Shown here: one piece after another, positions 9,040 to 18,259 of the stretch
Position numbering within the stretch: position 1 is the first letter of the stretch
Layout: each line of letters opens with the position of its first letter
Origin: Treponema sp.
GTDB taxonomy: Bacteria > Spirochaetota > Spirochaetia > Treponematales > Breznakiellaceae
Assembly (NCBI GenBank): GCA_009782555.1
Contig: WRIV01000002.1
Coordinates: forward strand, 62,001 to 126,000
DNA: 64,000 nt
Direction of reading: 5' to 3'
Translations under genes and position numbers: made by a program
Notes under the pieces: model-generated
Seen by the model: only the letters and a program-made list of their open reading frames with translations
Told to the model about the DNA's origin: nothing
Database searches by the model: none

Positions 9040-9885
9040 ATGAAGACAATTGCCTGCATAGGGGCCGGAAATATGGGGACCGCCTTAATGAAAGGCGCCG
9101 TCGGCAAGGCCAAAATCGGCTTTGCTGATACCTGCAAAAACATGGCAAGGAACGCCGCCAAAACTGTGGGAGGTACGGTATTTGCCTCCAACATTGAAGC
9201 GGCCAAAACCGGCGATTTTGTTTTTCTGGCCCTGAAACCCCAGGTGCTGCCTGCGGTACTGGAAGAAATTTCCCCGGTGATCCGGGAGAGGATCGCTTCC
9301 GGCAATCCGGCGGTACTGGTATCCATGGCGGCGGGCTGGTCTATCGGCAAAATACAAACCCTTGTAAGCGGCTTCGAAATGAACGCCGCCGTCAAAGTAC
9401 CACAGGCTTCACTGCCGGTGGTACGAATCATGCCCAATACGCCGTCCTTGATTTCCCAGGGAATGATTGTCTACAGCGCATCCAAAAAAATTCCCCCCGC
9501 AAAACTTGCGGAACTGGAAAAAATGCTCTCCGGCGCAGGATCGACGGATCAAGTGGACGAAAAATTTTTGGATGCCGTTACGGGCCTTTCCGGATCAGGG
9601 CCCGCCTTTGTGTACCAATTTATCGAAGCCCTGACGGACGGCGGAGTGCTGGCGGGATTACCCAGAGATAAGGCTCTGCGCTACGCCGCACAAACCGTAC
9701 TAGGTGCCGCCGCCATGGTACTGCAAACGGGAAAACACCCGGGAGAACTAAAAGATATGGTAACCTCCCCCGGAGGTACCACCATTCAGGGAATATCTGC
9801 CCTGGAGCAGAGCGGTTTCAGGGGATCGGTTATATCCGCTGTGGAGGCCGCCTGGAAACGGGCCCAAGAGTTGGGAAAAGCATAA
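9040..9885 (+). CDS. proC: Pyrroline-5-carboxylate reductase
   Basis: Last step of proline synthesis, NAD(P)H-dependent reduction of pyrroline-5-carboxylate. The N-terminal Rossmann motif is IGAGNMGTALMKGA, VRIMPNTPSLI sits mid-protein, and the ProC signature of the C-terminal helical domain is VTSPGGTTIQGISALE. It has 281 residues, normal for the family. It follows proB by 32 bases, giving a proB-proC pair with a second promoter before proC. Confidence 0.96.
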   Translation: MKTIACIGAGNMGTALMKGAVGKAKIGFADTCKNMARNAAKTVGGTVFASNIEAAKTGDFVFLALKPQVLPAVLEEISPVIRERIASGNPAVLVSMAAGWSIGKIQTLVSGFEMNAAVKVPQASLPVVRIMPNTPSLISQGMIVYSASKKIPPAKLAELEKMLSGAGSTDQVDEKFLDAVTGLSGSGPAFVYQFIEALTDGGVLAGLPRDKALRYAAQTVLGAAAMVLQTGKHPGELKDMVTSPGGTTIQGISALEQSGFRGSVISAVEAAWKRAQELGKA

Positions 9886-10019
9886 CACAATATGCGGCCT
9901 CCGGTGACTACATGACCGCCGGATCAGTACTAGTGTCCCTTCTTAAACATATGGCGCAATACAAATACCGCAAAAAAGCAAGCTTGTGAGACAACTAATC
10001 GGGTTATCGAACAAGTCCT

Positions 10020-12614
10020 CTATACTTTAAATCGGGAAATTTCCTGCACCAAAAGATCTATGTTGTCCCGGTTTTTGCCGCTTAACTCATTAACGCGGTT
10101 TACTATCCCGTTGATCTGATCCGATCCGGCAACCATCTCATTCATGTCTCCAGCGATCTCCTGGGTCACCCCATCAAGATTTTTGCTTTCCTCTACTACA
10201 ACCCTGGATCCATTGAGCATTTCCCTGGAACCTTCCTTAACCTGTTGGGTTATCTCCTTAAGCTGACCAATGGCATCCAGCACTTCCTGGCTCCCCTGCC
10301 CCTGCTCCTCCATAGCGTTGCGGATATTTTCTTCCTGCTCCGAAACGGTTTTAACACCAACTCCAATGGCCTCGAATTTGTTAAGGACAATGCCGGTGGA
10401 AATGGTAATTTTGTCAATGGATTCTTTTATTTTTTTGAGTACCGTGCTTATTGTCTTGGACTGATTGCCGGAATTTTCCGCCAGTTTGCGAATTTCATCC
10501 GCGACTACGGCGAAACCTTTGCCCGCTTCTCCTGCGTGGGCCGCCTCTATCGCCGCATTCATCGAAAGCAGATTAGTTTGGCTGGCGATGTTTTTCATAA
10601 CAGCATTAATCTGAAGCAATCCTTCCGATTCCTTCGCTATTTCCTGAATGTCGGCAGAAACCTGCTGTAGCGAATTGTTCCCTTCGGATGATGCTTCCTG
10701 CAGATCCTGCAGGTCCCGGTCATTTTTGCCAAGGCTTACGGTAATCGAAGAGATATTGGCGAGCATTTCCTCGATCGACGCGGAAGACCTGGAAATGCTT
10801 TCCGCCTGGTCTTCGATGTGTTTATTGAGGTTTTCTATGTTACCGATAATCTCCGTCATAGTAGCGCTGGTTTTGATAATGCCATCCGCCTGATTTACCG
10901 ATTTCGTTTTTACGTTTTGAGCGTTCTCATTTATCCGAATTGCGGTCTTTATGGAATCGGCCATCATGTTTTGCAGTTCAATCCCCACATTGGCAAGGGC
11001 CCGGGCTTTTTCGCCGATAGCTGTGATTAGGCTTTTGATTCCTTCCTGAGTTTGGCCGATCATATGCATCATCTGGGCAAGTTCTCCGCTGCCGCTGGCG
11101 CTTATCACATGGGTTAAGTCGCCCATGGCCAGCGTTTCCAGCACCCGGAAAGTCCGGCGAATGGGCTGTACAACCCAGCGGGAAAGGGCAAAGACCACGA
11201 GAATGATAATGCTGATCATTACCAGAACAATAAGAATGACCGTAAATTTATTGGAGTTTTGCAGTTTCTCGATCACCTCATATTTTTCAGCGTTGGGTAT
11301 CAGTATCGCAAGCCCAATACCTGAATCGTGGACCGAAGCCATGAGGGTGTAGTCATCTCCATCCAGATTGATATCGCTGGTAATGGTTTCTCCGGGATCG
11401 AGTTCAGTCAAATGGGCCAGCCAACTCCCTTCCTGATACTCCACAATATCATAGCTTTCAGTGCCCGAGACGGCAAAGGTAGCGTTGTTGATGACAGAAA
11501 AACCTGCTATCCGCGTTGACGGGGTTGGCGGCGGAAATGCGGCTACCATTTTCTGCAAAGTCGAAAGAGAGACATCTACCGTGGCGACCCCTACAATGCG
11601 TTTGGCCGGACTGTAAATCGGAAGGCTCACGGTAACCATCAACGCGTCTACCGAGTCATCTACATATAATTCGCTCCAATAATAACGATCGCTGCGGGAA
11701 GATGCGCGATTCCAGTCTTTTGGCAGAGCAACGAGGTACCAGTCTGTTTCATAGGTGTCCTCATCCCAGGACCATTCATCAGCCGTATCCGTTTGGACAT
11801 CATAGCCGATCCACTTTGCTTCTTCTTCCGGAGGAATCGTACCTAGAGGAGTCAACTCCTTGCTGCAAAAATAATGAAACCGGTAAATATCGGAGTAAAA
11901 GGCATTAGGCTCAAAAAAAGCACCGCCGCCAAGAAGGCTGGTTTCGCGGGCAAATACCCTGTGATAGTCGTCCCGCATCATAGCGGCCAGTTCCTGTCTG
12001 CTCAGAGTATTCCTTAACATATAAAAGGTTTCGGCCAGGGATTGAGATATGCCGGAACTTGCTTGAATTGCGTCCAAAAAAGATTTGAATTGGGAAAAAG
12101 AATCGCTGGCCAGCGCCTGTTCATACTGCCCAGTAAGATCACGGGAAATCCTCTGCATACGCAGACCGTTAACGGCCAGTATGCCCAAACCAATAAAGGA
12201 AGCCAGGGACAAAACTAGGATAAGAAAAGTAACCTTGAAACTAATGCTGCTGGTTTTTTTGGCGGTCCCTGATATTCCAGCTTGGACATTCTTAATTCCA
12301 ACGCTGTCCATTTTAGCACTCCTTATCCTGACAATTCCGGTCATGGATCGTTCTGTCTTGACAATTTCAGTCCTGGCACGCCCCAAGTCGAAATTGCCGG
12401 AATTGACATCTTTTGTTTTGAAATTACCGGCAGGACTTGCAGGTTCCGGCAATATGGGGTGCGCCCTTTCCTCTGTCGAAGGGTTAAGAGCTATTTTTTC
12501 TGAACGAGGAACAGCATCATCAGGCAGTATCTTTGCCGCCACCCGGATTGTTGAACCGGCGGTAACGAATGTTTTTTCAATAGAAGCCGTGTTTTCGGCT
12601 TTTTTTCGCGCCAA
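10020..12614 (-). CDS. Methyl-accepting chemotaxis protein with dCache-type sensor
   Basis: Transmembrane chemoreceptor. TM1 is near residues 128-150, followed by a large periplasmic Cache-type ligand domain ([26 protein letters not shown]), TM2 ([19 protein letters not shown]), a HAMP, and the MCP signalling hairpin with its conserved tip [20 protein letters not shown]. Two starts are credible: TTG 12614 with AAGGAAG six bases upstream, and ATG 12311 with AAGGAG seven bases upstream. I give the longer one because residues 1-101 have a coding-like composition (charged, A/S/T-rich, no Cys or Trp), but this N-terminal cytoplasmic extension is unusual. The SRP RNA lies directly upstream. Confidence 0.93.
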   Translation of the reverse strand: MARKKAENTASIEKTFVTAGSTIRVAAKILPDDAVPRSEKIALNPSTEERAHPILPEPASPAGNFKTKDVNSGNFDLGRARTEIVKTERSMTGIVRIRSAKMDSVGIKNVQAGISGTAKKTSSISFKVTFLILVLSLASFIGLGILAVNGLRMQRISRDLTGQYEQALASDSFSQFKSFLDAIQASSGISQSLAETFYMLRNTLSRQELAAMMRDDYHRVFARETSLLGGGAFFEPNAFYSDIYRFHYFCSKELTPLGTIPPEEEAKWIGYDVQTDTADEWSWDEDTYETDWYLVALPKDWNRASSRSDRYYWSELYVDDSVDALMVTVSLPIYSPAKRIVGVATVDVSLSTLQKMVAAFPPPTPSTRIAGFSVINNATFAVSGTESYDIVEYQEGSWLAHLTELDPGETITSDINLDGDDYTLMASVHDSGIGLAILIPNAEKYEVIEKLQNSNKFTVILIVLVMISIIILVVFALSRWVVQPIRRTFRVLETLAMGDLTHVISASGSGELAQMMHMIGQTQEGIKSLITAIGEKARALANVGIELQNMMADSIKTAIRINENAQNVKTKSVNQADGIIKTSATMTEIIGNIENLNKHIEDQAESISRSSASIEEMLANISSITVSLGKNDRDLQDLQEASSEGNNSLQQVSADIQEIAKESEGLLQINAVMKNIASQTNLLSMNAAIEAAHAGEAGKGFAVVADEIRKLAENSGNQSKTISTVLKKIKESIDKITISTGIVLNKFEAIGVGVKTVSEQEENIRNAMEEQGQGSQEVLDAIGQLKEITQQVKEGSREMLNGSRVVVEESKNLDGVTQEIAGDMNEMVAGSDQINGIVNRVNELSGKNRDNIDLLVQEISRFKV

Positions 12615-12626
12615 TATACACTTCCT

Positions 12627-12737
12627 TAAAAGCCCGCGCCAGGAGGGCCACGGCGCCGAGGCCGGACGCTTGCCGCTGCTTCCTTCCGGACCTGACGGGG
12701 TTAGGCGGCGGCCTCCCGCATGGTTCCTGGCAGGGGC
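12627..12737 (-). ncRNA. ffs: Small SRP RNA (4.5S)
   Basis: On the minus strand the SRP core GTCAGGTCCGGAAGGAAGCA is present, the universally conserved Ffh-binding helix 8 segment with its GGAA tetraloop and asymmetric loop. The flanks pair as a long hairpin: GCCAGGA (12725-12731) with TCCTGGC (12638-12644), and GGAGGCCG with CGGCCTC further in. Length is about 110 bases. The ends are estimated from pairing and from the promoter at 12744-12773. Its position next to dnaX-ebfC-recR matches the scr-dnaX-yaaK-recR order of Bacillus subtilis. Confidence 0.93.
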
Positions 12738-12743
12738 AGTATC

Positions 12744-12773
12744 ATTTTACTCTTCCTTTATAAAATAGATCAA
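12744..12773 (-). promoter_or_regulatory. Promoter for SRP RNA
   Basis: Minus-strand TTGATC (12768-12773) and TAAAAT (12744-12749) with an 18-base spacer, placing the transcript start about seven bases later at the beginning of the SRP RNA. Confidence 0.65.
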
Positions 12774-12806
12774 TGTGCATTCATGCCGCTGTCTGTCATA
12801 TCGATC

Positions 12807-12835
12807 TTCCAAAAATTCCCCCTTCCCGGTATACT
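12807..12835 (+). promoter_or_regulatory. Promoter abutting dnaX start
   Basis: TATACT at 12830-12835, with a weak -35 (TTCCAA, 12807-12812) 17 bases upstream. The dnaX ATG lies seven bases after the -10 and no Shine-Dalgarno site is present. Confidence 0.55.
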
Positions 12836-12842
12836 TTTTTTT

Positions 12843-14219
12843 ATGGCCTACGAAGTTACCGCCACCCGCCGCCGGCCAAAAACCTTCGGCGAATTGGCGG
12901 GGCAGGAATTTGTCAGTTCCACCCTAAAAAGCTCCCTGGAACAAGGGAGCATAGCCCATGCCTACCTTTTTTCCGGTCCCCGGGGCTGCGGCAAAACCAG
13001 TGCCGCCCGTATTCTGGCCAGGGCACTGAACTGCGAGAAGGGACCCACCCCAACCCCCTGCGGAGTATGCCCTGCCTGCCAGGAGATTGGCCGCGGAACA
13101 AGCCTGGATATTATCGAGATAGACGGCGCATCCAATACGTCGGTCAACGATGTCCGCCAGATCAAGGACGAAGTCCTCTTTCCTCCCAATTCGGGAAAGT
13201 ACAAGGTGTATATCATTGACGAAGTACATATGCTTTCCAACAGTGCCTTTAACGCCCTCCTAAAAACAATCGAAGAACCGCCGCCTTACATTATTTTTAT
13301 CTTTGCCACCACGGAACTTCACAAAGTGCCGGCCACGATCAAAAGCAGATGCCAGCAGTTTGCTTTTAAATCCATCCCCCTTGAAATGATCCAGCGTATG
13401 CTTCGGGAAACCTGCGGCGAAATGCAGATTCAGGCGGAGGACGAAGCCCTGTTCTGGATTGCCCGGGAAGCTACGGGGAGCATGAGGGATGCCTATACTC
13501 TCTTTGATCAGATCGCTTCTTTTTCCGAAGGAAATATCCGGGCCGCCCTAATCAAAGAAAAGCTCGGCATTGCAGGACTGGAAGAATTAAACACCATGGC
13601 GGAAGCCTGCGCTGTGAATAACGCCGCCGCCGCCTTTGGAGTTATCGACCGAATCCTGGAAGCGGGAATTACCACTGAACAATTTGTCATTGACCTGGCC
13701 GGTTATTACCGGAGCCTTTTGCTCATTAAGGCGGGTATCACCAAAGAATCACTCCTGGGCTATGGGGTAGATCGTTTTTCCAAGGTGTGGAAAAAACTCA
13801 GCCTCTCCCAGCTGGAAGAGGGTCTGTCCACTCTCCTAGACCTTTACCGGAACATTCGCTATTCCCTTTCTCCCCGGTTTGAACTGGAAACAGCGGTGTC
13901 CAAACTGTGCTGGCTGGACAGATGGATCTCCCCCACAGAACTCCGGGCGGCGGTGGAAACAGCCAAGTTCGTCCTTGATGGGCGGCCCGTTCTCAACGGA
14001 CAGCCCGATTCAGGACCATCTCCCCTTGACGGAAGACATCCATTAAGCCAGAACGCTGCCGGCACCAATACGGATGATCCCGGCGTTTTTACCGAGGGGT
14101 TTAAACAATATCTGGCCCAGCGTTCGGAACAAAAAAAAGAACAAACAATAAACGAAGATGCAGAAACGGTACGGCGGGTTTTCCGGGGAACCTATGTCAA
14201 TCATGGTGAAAATCAATGA
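12843..14219 (+). CDS. dnaX: DNA polymerase III subunit gamma/tau
   Basis: Clamp-loader ATPase. GPRGCGKTSAARILARALNC contains the Walker A; the zinc module is four cysteines across CEKGPTPTPCGVCPACQE; IIDEVHMLS is Walker B and FIFATTELHKVPATIKSRCQ holds sensor 1 and the SRC motif. I chose ATG 12843 because MAYEVTATRRRPKTFGEL is the typical N-terminus. At 458 residues it is shorter than the tau form of E. coli or Bacillus and ends soon after domain III plus a low-complexity tail, so it looks gamma-like. The stop overlaps ebfC (ATGA). Confidence 0.95.
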   Translation: MAYEVTATRRRPKTFGELAGQEFVSSTLKSSLEQGSIAHAYLFSGPRGCGKTSAARILARALNCEKGPTPTPCGVCPACQEIGRGTSLDIIEIDGASNTSVNDVRQIKDEVLFPPNSGKYKVYIIDEVHMLSNSAFNALLKTIEEPPPYIIFIFATTELHKVPATIKSRCQQFAFKSIPLEMIQRMLRETCGEMQIQAEDEALFWIAREATGSMRDAYTLFDQIASFSEGNIRAALIKEKLGIAGLEELNTMAEACAVNNAAAAFGVIDRILEAGITTEQFVIDLAGYYRSLLLIKAGITKESLLGYGVDRFSKVWKKLSLSQLEEGLSTLLDLYRNIRYSLSPRFELETAVSKLCWLDRWISPTELRAAVETAKFVLDGRPVLNGQPDSGPSPLDGRHPLSQNAAGTNTDDPGVFTEGFKQYLAQRSEQKKEQTINEDAETVRRVFRGTYVNHGENQ

Positions 14220-14542
14220 ATATAAACCCTTTTGATATTTTGAAAAACGCACAGAAGATACAGGAGCAGGTCGGTTCCATTCAGGACAGCCTTGGTTCCA
14301 TCAGCGCCGTTGGAACCGCCGGGGGCGGCATGGTGGAAATAACAATCTCGGGAAAAATGGAAGTACTGTCAGTGCGGATAAAACCCGAAGTGGTAGACCC
14401 CGGTGACATCACCGTACTCGAAGACTTGATCTCCGCTGCCCTGGGCCAGGCCTTGGAAAAGATCCGGGAGAAGATTACCGCCGAAATCGGCTCCCTGGCG
14501 GGAGGGATAGGAATTCCCATTCCGGGTTTCGGCGGAAGCTGA
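14216..14542 (+). CDS. ebfC: YbaB/EbfC family nucleoid-associated protein
   Basis: A 108-residue DNA-binding protein of the YbaB/EbfC family, first characterised in the spirochaete Borrelia. The family pattern is an N-terminal helix (ILKNAQKIQEQV), a central strand region with GGGMVEITISGKMEVLSVRI, then LEDLISAALGQALEKI. The tail is Gly/Pro-rich (GGIGIPIPGFGGS). Its ATG overlaps the dnaX stop and recR follows 14 bases later, the classic dnaX-ybaB-recR operon. Confidence 0.94.
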   Translation: MNINPFDILKNAQKIQEQVGSIQDSLGSISAVGTAGGGMVEITISGKMEVLSVRIKPEVVDPGDITVLEDLISAALGQALEKIREKITAEIGSLAGGIGIPIPGFGGS

Positions 14543-14555
14543 TGGATTCCGGCTA

Positions 14556-15173
14556 ATGGGCTTTTCTTTAAACTCCCCGGCCAAATCGCTTAATGCCATA
14601 GACCGGCTTTCTTCTCTTTTTTCCAGGCTGCCGGGTCTAGGGAAAAAAAGCGCCGCCCGCTTGGTGTACCATATCCTGGATGCCGATCCTTCCTATGCCC
14701 GGGCATTGGGAGAAGAACTCCTCGGCTTTCACCATGCAATTAAACGGTGTACCACCTGCGGTTCCTTTACCGAATCGAACCCCTGCTCCATCTGCGCCGA
14801 TCCAGGAAGGGAGCCGGTAATTTGTGTAGTGGAGCGGGCCCAGGATGTGCGCGTAATTGAGGAATCAAAAGAATTCCAAGGTCGTTTCCATGTCTTGGGA
14901 GGAGTTATCGCTCCCCTGGAAGGAGTAAATCCGGAAAATCTTTCCATTGGAGAGCTTCTGGCAAGGATCCGCCGGGAAACCATCCAGGAAGTGATCCTCG
15001 CTATGAATCCCACCGTAGAAGGGGACACGACCGCTCTCTACATTCAAAAAGTATTGAAAGATACTGGGACAGCCATTACCCGGCTTGCATCGGGTCTGCC
15101 TGTGGGGGGCGATCTGGAATACGCCGACCGGCTTACCCTTTCCCGGAGTTTCCGGGGCAGAATACGGATGTAG
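14556..15173 (+). CDS. recR: Recombination protein RecR
   Basis: Recombinational repair factor acting with RecFO. The helix-hairpin-helix is LPGLGKKSAARLVYHIL; the C4 zinc finger is CTTCGSFTESNPCSICAD; the Toprim domain runs from VICVVERAQDV to LAMNPTVEGDTTALYI; the ending TRLASGLPVGGDLEYAD is the conserved C-terminal Walker-like element. 205 residues, standard length. Third gene of the dnaX operon. Confidence 0.96.
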   Translation: MGFSLNSPAKSLNAIDRLSSLFSRLPGLGKKSAARLVYHILDADPSYARALGEELLGFHHAIKRCTTCGSFTESNPCSICADPGREPVICVVERAQDVRVIEESKEFQGRFHVLGGVIAPLEGVNPENLSIGELLARIRRETIQEVILAMNPTVEGDTTALYIQKVLKDTGTAITRLASGLPVGGDLEYADRLTLSRSFRGRIRM

Positions 15174-15214
15174 GAACATCAAGCACGGCATTGCTGCTGC
15201 ACCGCAAAATCACT

Positions 15215-18200
15215 TCACTCTATCTTTGTATTACAAAGCAGTTTTACGGTAAAGATAAACAGCGACCCTTTTCCAAGCTCTGATTCCACCCAAATCCTGC
15301 CGCCCATAAGTTCAATTATGCGTTTTGAAAGAAAAAGTCCAAGGCCAGCGCCGCCGTATCTGCGGGTTAACCCTTTATCCGCTTGTTCAAACGCAAGGAA
15401 TATCCTTTCCTTTTGTTCAGGGGATATACCTATACCCGTGTCAGACACTTCAAAACGCAGATCGCAAATTCCATCTTTTTTTTCAACCAAAGATACAGTA
15501 AAGCTGATTTTACCTTCATTGGGCGTGAATTTTACCGCATTTGACAAGAGGTTCGACATTACCTGTGTTAATCGCTGATCATCGCCAACGAAGAAGAATG
15601 GCATATTTTTATCCAAATTAATGGTCAAGTGGATCCGTTTGTCTTTCATGGCAGATCTGACGAGAAAAAGCGCTTTTTGTATCGGATCCCTTATATCAAA
15701 GGCAATATTTGCCAATTCAAGTCTGTTTGCCTCGATATTTGTTATGTCAAGAACATCGTTGATAAGACCCATTAGCTGTTTTGAGGCTGTTTCAATTTTA
15801 TTCAGCGCATGATCTTTTCGTTCCATATTATCCGCATTTTTACCGATGGCCGTCATTCCGATGATCGCATTCATCGGCGTTTTCATTTCGTGGCTCATTG
15901 CCGATAAAAAGAATGATTTTGCACTGCTGGCAGCGTCGATTTCCATTTGTTGTCTCACCATACGTTCCATCTTTGTAATGTCCTGTATGATCTCAATATA
16001 GCCTGCGACTTTACCTCCCAGGTCTTCCAATATCTTTACATCCACTTGATAAAAAGTATTTTCGTGGGAAAAATAAGTACGCATTTGCCCGCGTTTCGCG
16101 CAGTCAATGGCACACTCGTCTGTATTGCAAATGCTCAACCCCCAGCTTTTACAAGGTAAGCCAACAATCTCTTCCCGCGTTTTATTTAAAAATGTTTCGG
16201 CTGCGGTGTTTATAAATGTCCAGTTCTCATTTTTATCCTGGACGGAAATCAGGAACGGAATTGCATCAAGAAGCGATTCATACCAGTGGGCCATGGTTTT
16301 ATTTCTTTCGTTCTCTTTATGTATCTCGTTCAGAAGGGCTTTATGCTCCCTTAAGTCTCTGACATAACATGCGGCATTATATTCATCCCGGTATTTGACA
16401 CGCACCAGGGTGACTTCACAGGGCATTGGTTCCCCGCTCAGGGTTTGATGCATCCACTCAAAGCGGTCGTAACCTGCTTTTAACGCAATCCTGTTATGTT
16501 CAAGGGCCATCTCTCTTGAGTTTCCCCCGTCAGGCTGGTGTTCCGGTGAAAGTTTGAAAAAGTTTTCAAGAAAAACCTGTTTATCCGGCAGGCCGAACAT
16601 TTTTACCGTTTCCTGGTTGCAGTCATAAATGTTAAAATCCTTGTCAAACATAAGACAGGCAATCGGCGCAGTATCAAAGATAATTTTTGTGCGTTCGTCC
16701 GCTTCGCGGGTTTGTTTTAACACCTCCGCTTCTATTATTTCCTGTTCCATTTCGTAACGTATTACGGTGTTTGTGCAAAGAAACGCTGCGGAACGCATAA
16801 CATCTATAAAGTCATCATCAAAATACCGCTCATTCTGACGGTCTTCAAACAGCGTAAAGCCCCAAAAGACATTGCTGATAAACACCGGTGTCACAAATGC
16901 CGAAACAATGCCGAAAGATTTAAGCATGGCGGCTTCCGGAAGCAGGCTTGTAGGGCTGTTAATAAATTCGCCATTCGCCAGGAGCCCTTCCCATCGCGGT
17001 GCAAGCTCAGCGTATGTAACATTGTCCAGTCCTGCCGTCGGCTTCGTTGTACCGCCGGATTCCCTGTCCCAGCGGTAAATCTGAGATACATGCATCCCGT
17101 CCGGTTTTGGAAAATTACGCCAGACCGAGACTCTGTCTAAATCCGCCGCATCGCAAAAGGGCTTTAACCCGGAAGTCATCATATTCTCAAAGGTTTCTTC
17201 GTGCTGTGAAAGAAAAATTATTGCCGCTTTGTTTAAGGTATCTGTCAGCTTTTTACTGTATTCCAGCGCATTAAGCGCCTCCATTCTTTCAGTTTCTATT
17301 TTTTTCGCTTCGGTAACATCTGTTGCTACAGTTGCGAACGCGTTTTTTTCTACCAAAAATGACGTTCCCTCAAATATTATTACCTCGTCGTTCTTTGTCT
17401 TCCCTTTTGCTTCGTAGTGGGATATGCCTGTTTCAATAAGTTCTTTAGGCACTTTGTTTGAAATGAATTGAGCCGTTTCTTTATCAAACAGCGAACCGAT
17501 ATAATCCCTTTTTAGTTCATCCTGCGTAAATCCTGTTAATTTTGTAGCGGCAGGGTTAACGTACAAACATTCACCATTAAGTATTTTATAAGAAACAAAA
17601 TTCGGCGAATGCTGTACAATGCTTGACATTATCATCAGCTGGTTCTGTGTTTCTTTTCTTTCATTTATATCCATTACAGCACCGGCAACCCGGATCGGAA
17701 CGCCCGCGCTGTCCCTTAAAGTAGTTCCAAACCCATGAAACCAGCGATATTCTCCGTTTTTATGTTTTAGACGGTATTCAATGTTGTACGGGGTTTTTCC
17801 GGTTCGATCGTTAAAGTGCGCCGCAAAGGCGGCAAATGCCATATCACTGTCGTCGGGATGGAACCGGCTGGCCAGAGCGGTAATGGTGTTTGGAAAATCA
17901 GTTTCATTAGAAAAGCCCAGCATATCGCGCAGTTCCTGTGACCAGGTGATCTTGTTGTTTGGGCTTGTCGGATCCTCTTTCTCTACATCCATATCCCACA
18001 GCGCAATGCCAAGGGCGTCGTTTACCAGCTTGTATTTCATCAGATCATATTCGGTTACCATCCGGTAATTTCTGACAACTTCGTTTACAAGGCGGGCAAT
18101 CTCCGTATCTTCATGAGAAAAACCTGCCATATAAAGAGCAACATCGAAATCACCAGCCTTTCCGGCGGCAGCGATGCGTTTTAATTCACACAACAGTCCG

Positions 18201-18229
18201 CTTTCGTGGTTTTTTGCCTCTTTGTCCAC
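15215..18229 (-). CDS. Multi-PAS/GAF sensor histidine kinase, cytoplasmic
   Basis: A 1004-residue kinase with no membrane segment or signal peptide. In order: PAS (residues about 60-190, with HPDDSDMAFAAF and YRLKHKNGEYRWFHG), a second PAS (about 195-310), a GAF-like domain (about 325-480), PAS (about 520-635), another PAS (about 655-765, with CNTDECAIDCAKRGQ), HisKA with the phospho-histidine in MSHEMKTPMNAIIGM (about 779), and HATPase with N box LLSNAVKFTPNEG and G boxes DTGIGISPEQ and GGAGLGLFLS. There is no receiver domain, so a separate regulator is needed. The GTG start has GGGGAA upstream and lies 30 bases after the MCP stop, so the two are probably cotranscribed. Confidence 0.92.
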   Translation of the reverse strand: MDKEAKNHESGLLCELKRIAAAGKAGDFDVALYMAGFSHEDTEIARLVNEVVRNYRMVTEYDLMKYKLVNDALGIALWDMDVEKEDPTSPNNKITWSQELRDMLGFSNETDFPNTITALASRFHPDDSDMAFAAFAAHFNDRTGKTPYNIEYRLKHKNGEYRWFHGFGTTLRDSAGVPIRVAGAVMDINERKETQNQLMIMSSIVQHSPNFVSYKILNGECLYVNPAATKLTGFTQDELKRDYIGSLFDKETAQFISNKVPKELIETGISHYEAKGKTKNDEVIIFEGTSFLVEKNAFATVATDVTEAKKIETERMEALNALEYSKKLTDTLNKAAIIFLSQHEETFENMMTSGLKPFCDAADLDRVSVWRNFPKPDGMHVSQIYRWDRESGGTTKPTAGLDNVTYAELAPRWEGLLANGEFINSPTSLLPEAAMLKSFGIVSAFVTPVFISNVFWGFTLFEDRQNERYFDDDFIDVMRSAAFLCTNTVIRYEMEQEIIEAEVLKQTREADERTKIIFDTAPIACLMFDKDFNIYDCNQETVKMFGLPDKQVFLENFFKLSPEHQPDGGNSREMALEHNRIALKAGYDRFEWMHQTLSGEPMPCEVTLVRVKYRDEYNAACYVRDLREHKALLNEIHKENERNKTMAHWYESLLDAIPFLISVQDKNENWTFINTAAETFLNKTREEIVGLPCKSWGLSICNTDECAIDCAKRGQMRTYFSHENTFYQVDVKILEDLGGKVAGYIEIIQDITKMERMVRQQMEIDAASSAKSFFLSAMSHEMKTPMNAIIGMTAIGKNADNMERKDHALNKIETASKQLMGLINDVLDITNIEANRLELANIAFDIRDPIQKALFLVRSAMKDKRIHLTINLDKNMPFFFVGDDQRLTQVMSNLLSNAVKFTPNEGKISFTVSLVEKKDGICDLRFEVSDTGIGISPEQKERIFLAFEQADKGLTRRYGGAGLGLFLSKRIIELMGGRIWVESELGKGSLFIFTVKLLCNTKIE

Positions 18230-18259
18230 GTTGGATTCCCCTTGATTTGTCTAATTGTT

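Noticed and set aside
9886-10019. Gap between convergent proC and MCP genes as a possible small RNA or terminator
   Set aside because: Only weak, short inverted repeats and no promoter-like pair; nothing supportable.
14131-14138. A8 run in dnaX as a programmed gamma/tau frameshift site
   Set aside because: It lies about 27 codons from the end, so slippage would change only the tail and could not make a distinct gamma form.
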